From Lojkania enalia (taxonomy: Eukaryota; Ascomycota; Dothideomycetes; Pleosporales), in the NCBI GenBank assembly GCA_010094045.1, contig ML986615.1:186001-250000 (forward strand): a stretch of 64,000 bases of DNA, in the 5' to 3' direction. The first letter of the stretch is position 1. Each line of letters opens with the position of its first letter. A program made the position numbers and the translations under genes. The notes under the pieces were generated by a model. That model ran no database searches. It worked only from the letters and a program-made list of their open reading frames with translations, and was not told where the DNA came from. Below, one piece after another: positions 61,476-64,000 of this stretch.

Positions 61476-61517
61476 CGGAGTTAAGGACAGGCAAATGCTT
61501 TCCTAAGATATACTATC

Positions 61518-61576
61518 GTAGAAGACTTCTTGGTTGATGATAGGGTTGAGCAAAATCTAACGTTGAGCAGTCGAGT
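61518..61576. repeat. Dispersed repeat copy B
   Basis: Shares GTAGAAGACTT, TTGAGCAAAATCTAACGTTGAG with copies A and C. Confidence 0.65.
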
Positions 61577-61649
61577 GGTTGCTCTGAGCATCGTATTTGC
61601 AAGGTTCGCTTGCTTGTTAATAAGCTCAAGTATAACATTGAGCAGGCGA

Positions 61650-61671
61650 TTTTTTTTTTTAAAAAAAAAAA
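61650..61671. repeat. T11-A11 self-complementary tract
   Basis: Eleven T directly followed by eleven A, a perfect 22-bp palindrome. Both a nucleosome-excluding tract and an alignment or assembly artefact are possible. Confidence 0.9.
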
Positions 61672-61680
61672 GATGTCGTA

Positions 61681-61739
61681 TAGTAGAAGGCTTTTTTGGT
61701 TGATAGCAAAGTCAAGTAAAATCTGACGGAGTAGACGAG
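61681..61739. repeat. Dispersed repeat copy C
   Basis: Shares TAGTAGAAGGCTT, GTCAAGTAAAATCTGACG with copies A and B; lies just after the T11-A11 tract. Confidence 0.6.
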
Positions 61740-61877
61740 TTAGACATAGACTTATCGAGGTTTACGGCTTGTGTAAAGGAAAGGTCGGCCAAACCCGTGA
61801 GTTTTAAGTGGCCCTTTTACCTTTCTAACATCCATTGCTTGATCTTCGTTATATTTTAGTAGTGATAGAGTATATAG

Positions 61878-62240
61878 ATGGGACATATTCAGAGTTATTA
61901 TGAGATAGCAGGGTCTCACGTGATCCTGTCCGGGTTTTCTAATGGGGGAAACTTTAGGAAGTTGCTACACTTTCGAGAATTTGAACGCCTACGCCGTTAT
62001 CTATATCCAAGGGGCTCGGGAGTCGACTTCAAATCATCCCGATTGCGTGAGTGTCACGTCTTGACCAACTTGTCTATCAAATTCGCCTACGTTGGGTTTC
62101 CAAACGACGCAACTCTACAACTAGCGCTTGACACATTGAGGTACGTTGGTCCATATTTTGTAATATCGAACGTCTCTCCACTAATCACTCGGATTCGAAA
62201 GCGATACGGTTTGCTCAACCTTCTTGATTTCATTGTTTGA
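61878..62240 (+). CDS. Possible small hypothetical protein
   Basis: A 120-codon frame with balanced amino acid use (LHFREFERLRRYLYPRGSG, DATLQLALDTLRYVGPYFV). No signal peptide or known motif. Position between repeats and an NLR pseudogene suggests it may be a fragment. Low confidence. Confidence 0.25.
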   Translation: MGHIQSYYEIAGSHVILSGFSNGGNFRKLLHFREFERLRRYLYPRGSGVDFKSSRLRECHVLTNLSIKFAYVGFPNDATLQLALDTLRYVGPYFVISNVSPLITRIRKRYGLLNLLDFIV

Positions 62241-62509
62241 TGTTCTACTAGCCAGCCACAGGCAAAACCATAGTGCCAGCGATACATTCTATCTTATCCC
62301 CCTCTACGTTGACTCCTCATAGAACCCAGATAAGCCATAATAGCGGGTCTCTATGTACCTACTATACACTACAATGCGTTTCACTGTGCAGCAGTAATTG
62401 TCATGCACGCAGTTTCCCTGCTTTGTGCGGCATCAATCTATCTCAGAACAGATCTTCTTTTCTTTATCCCATACCTATCGCATCATTTTCGCGCAGAAAT
62501 ACGTCACCA

Positions 62510-64000
62510 TGGGCTTTGGATTTGAATCAAACGACTCTGCCGCCGTCTTGTGTCTTGTAAATTATCGTTGGAGACAATTTGCTAATATCCCGATTCAATA
62601 CAAAGCTGCCCATAAAGAGTAAGAAGCGCCTTTGCGCAACTTAAAAGTATGGTATTTATAGACCTCCTAGTTTCAGAAACATGTCCGCGGCGCTCCAAGA
62701 CATCGACGATATTACTTTCCCTGTAGTCTCACTAGTTCGGAAGAGAATGTACTTGGCCTCTTGAGTGTAGAGTGCAAGCACGTACATTAAGAGCTTCAGG
62801 AGATATTGGACAACTATAAGTTCCTGATTTCAACCGAAAACGGACTGGGTGGAAGGGCGCGAGTGGGAGCGGCTTGGAACCGACTCCGATGGGACGAAAA
62901 GGAGGCCATTGATGTTCGCAAATGACTCGATTCGAAATTAGATGCGCTCAAAATCTTTGACTAGAAAAATTCGTAGGTATTACTAGAGCTCTGAGTTGCA
63001 AGCTTAGATGTTGCAACAAGATATGCTAATTACCTATTAGCAACGCAGCTTTAGAGACGAGGGCAGACGTGACAGAGATCCTCAATGACGTATGTAGGCT
63101 GAGCAAACGAGACGTAAATCGAGAGCACCGAGGGCTAGTAAGTAGTACCAACAAAAACTCTAAGCACTTGGGTACGGGCTCTCATCTGTCGACCACGAAT
63201 CGATACAGAGTGATATCATCAGCGGAAGGTAAGAGGGAACTAGCTAATTTCTGTTGGAATTGGAAGAATTCAAATCCTGGATGGACAAACTTAGTGAAGC
63301 AATGCTATACACAAGCATAACCGGGACAGGGAGACAATAATCACATCTATCGTGATCAGTCACCTTCAGCAGAAGTATGGCGACGACAACGTCGGATTCA
63401 GCTACACATATTTCGATCACCAATCGCGCCGGGATAAATTACTAAGCAAGATTTACGATAGTGTTCTAAGGCAAATGACCCTAGTACATAAAACGGCAAG
63501 TTATTAGCTTAGTGGACTCTTCGAACTCCATACCGAAGTTAAAGGGCAAAGGAAAAAAAGCGAGCCGATTTCGGAACTACAACTAACATTACAGTCTTAC
63601 GCTAGATTGTTCATCATCTTAGATGCTCTTGATGAATACCATGATTTCAATCACGCACGCCTCAGAGAGTCGCTAGAAATATTCCTCAATCTGAAGTGTA
63701 CGGGAAGCTTGAACCTACTAGCAACATCACGCCTATTATCTGAAATCACTTCTCTCTTCAAAAAAAAAAAAAAAGGGGGGGGGGGTGCTCTGAGAGATAT
63801 TCGAGTTCACGAGGATGATGTTCAAGCTTACGTCAACACGAGAATGCTCGAGTTTCTCACTTCAAAGAAACTGGAGCTGGTAGATCTCGCGACGGATGCG
63901 GTTCCTGATGCCACCGATGGAGTTTATATTCAGTAACTTATCTGTATTTAAAATAGTCAGTTGATTTGATGATAGGTTTCTTCTTGCCCGCCTTCATATG
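62510..64000 (+). pseudogene. Degenerate NACHT-type NLR pseudogene, runs off the window edge
   Basis: Recognisable pieces occur in the right order but in different frames and with stops. 62510-62621: N-terminal start MGFGFESNDSAAVLCLV. About 62670-62950: rest of the helical N-terminal domain (SVVSLVRKRM-like pieces, LDNYKFLISTENGLGGRARV, WNRLRWDEKEAIDVRK then a stop, LDSKLDALKIF). About 63185-63300: linker QSDIISGR and EEFKSWMDKLSEAMLYT. About 63310-63345: the P-loop site, reading GTGRQ followed by a stop, so Walker A is lost. About 63350-63480: HLQQKYGDDNVGFSYTYFDH. 63607 onward: LFIILDALDEYHDF, the retained Walker B, then winged-helix-like sequence interrupted by an A14-G10 run (63760-63784), ending at TAA near 63936. 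The loss of Walker A and multiple stops make it non-functional as read. Confidence 0.82.

Overview
This window comes from a filamentous ascomycete (Pezizomycotina, possibly Dothideomycetes). The support is many short 48-125 nt GT-AG introns, a Neurospora-type HET-C gene, a NACHT-ankyrin NLR-like gene, a decayed Fot1/pogo-type transposon with C-to-T-like decay resembling RIP, and long gene-poor tracts. No rRNA, tRNA or CRISPR array was recognised. Exon structures below were worked out by eye from splice signals and reading-frame continuity.

The left part (about 1-28.2 kb) is a conserved housekeeping block. In order it holds a RING/TRAF-zinc-finger protein (-), a Syn8-like Qc-SNARE (+), HET-C (-, six exons including an 8-nt microexon), an unrecognised 476-residue protein (+), a lysine/glutamate-rich Meu6-like protein with a PH-like segment (+), a UBTD-like ubiquitin-domain protein whose first coding exon is only the ATG (+), a SulP-STAS-cNMP transporter like yeast YGR125W (-), GINS subunit PSF1 (-) and an HMG-box transcription factor (-). 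These serve trafficking, ubiquitin signalling, self-recognition, vacuolar transport, replication and transcription; they do not look like one pathway. A 51-unit GAT microsatellite lies between two convergent genes.

The middle part (about 28-48 kb) is an accessory island. It holds a SesA-like/NACHT/12-ankyrin NLR-like gene (-), a degenerate pogo element just upstream of it, a 749-residue coiled-coil protein (+), an Hsp70-like ATPase (-) divergent from a septin/AIG1-like P-loop GTPase with a coiled coil and a hydrophobic tail (+), and an unrecognised 533-residue coiled-coil protein (+). The Hsp70-like/GTPase pair shares a 438-bp intergenic region and sits 8 kb from the NLR. It is the best candidate here for an undescribed, possibly defence-related module, but the link is inference from proximity.

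The right part (about 47.8-64 kb) is gene-poor. It has one confident gene (a 404-residue fungal protein, 56.1-57.3 kb), dispersed and tandem repeats near 49.4 and 61.2-61.7 kb, and at the right edge a second, broken NACHT-type NLR (62.5-64 kb) with stops, frame changes and a homopolymer run in its coding region.
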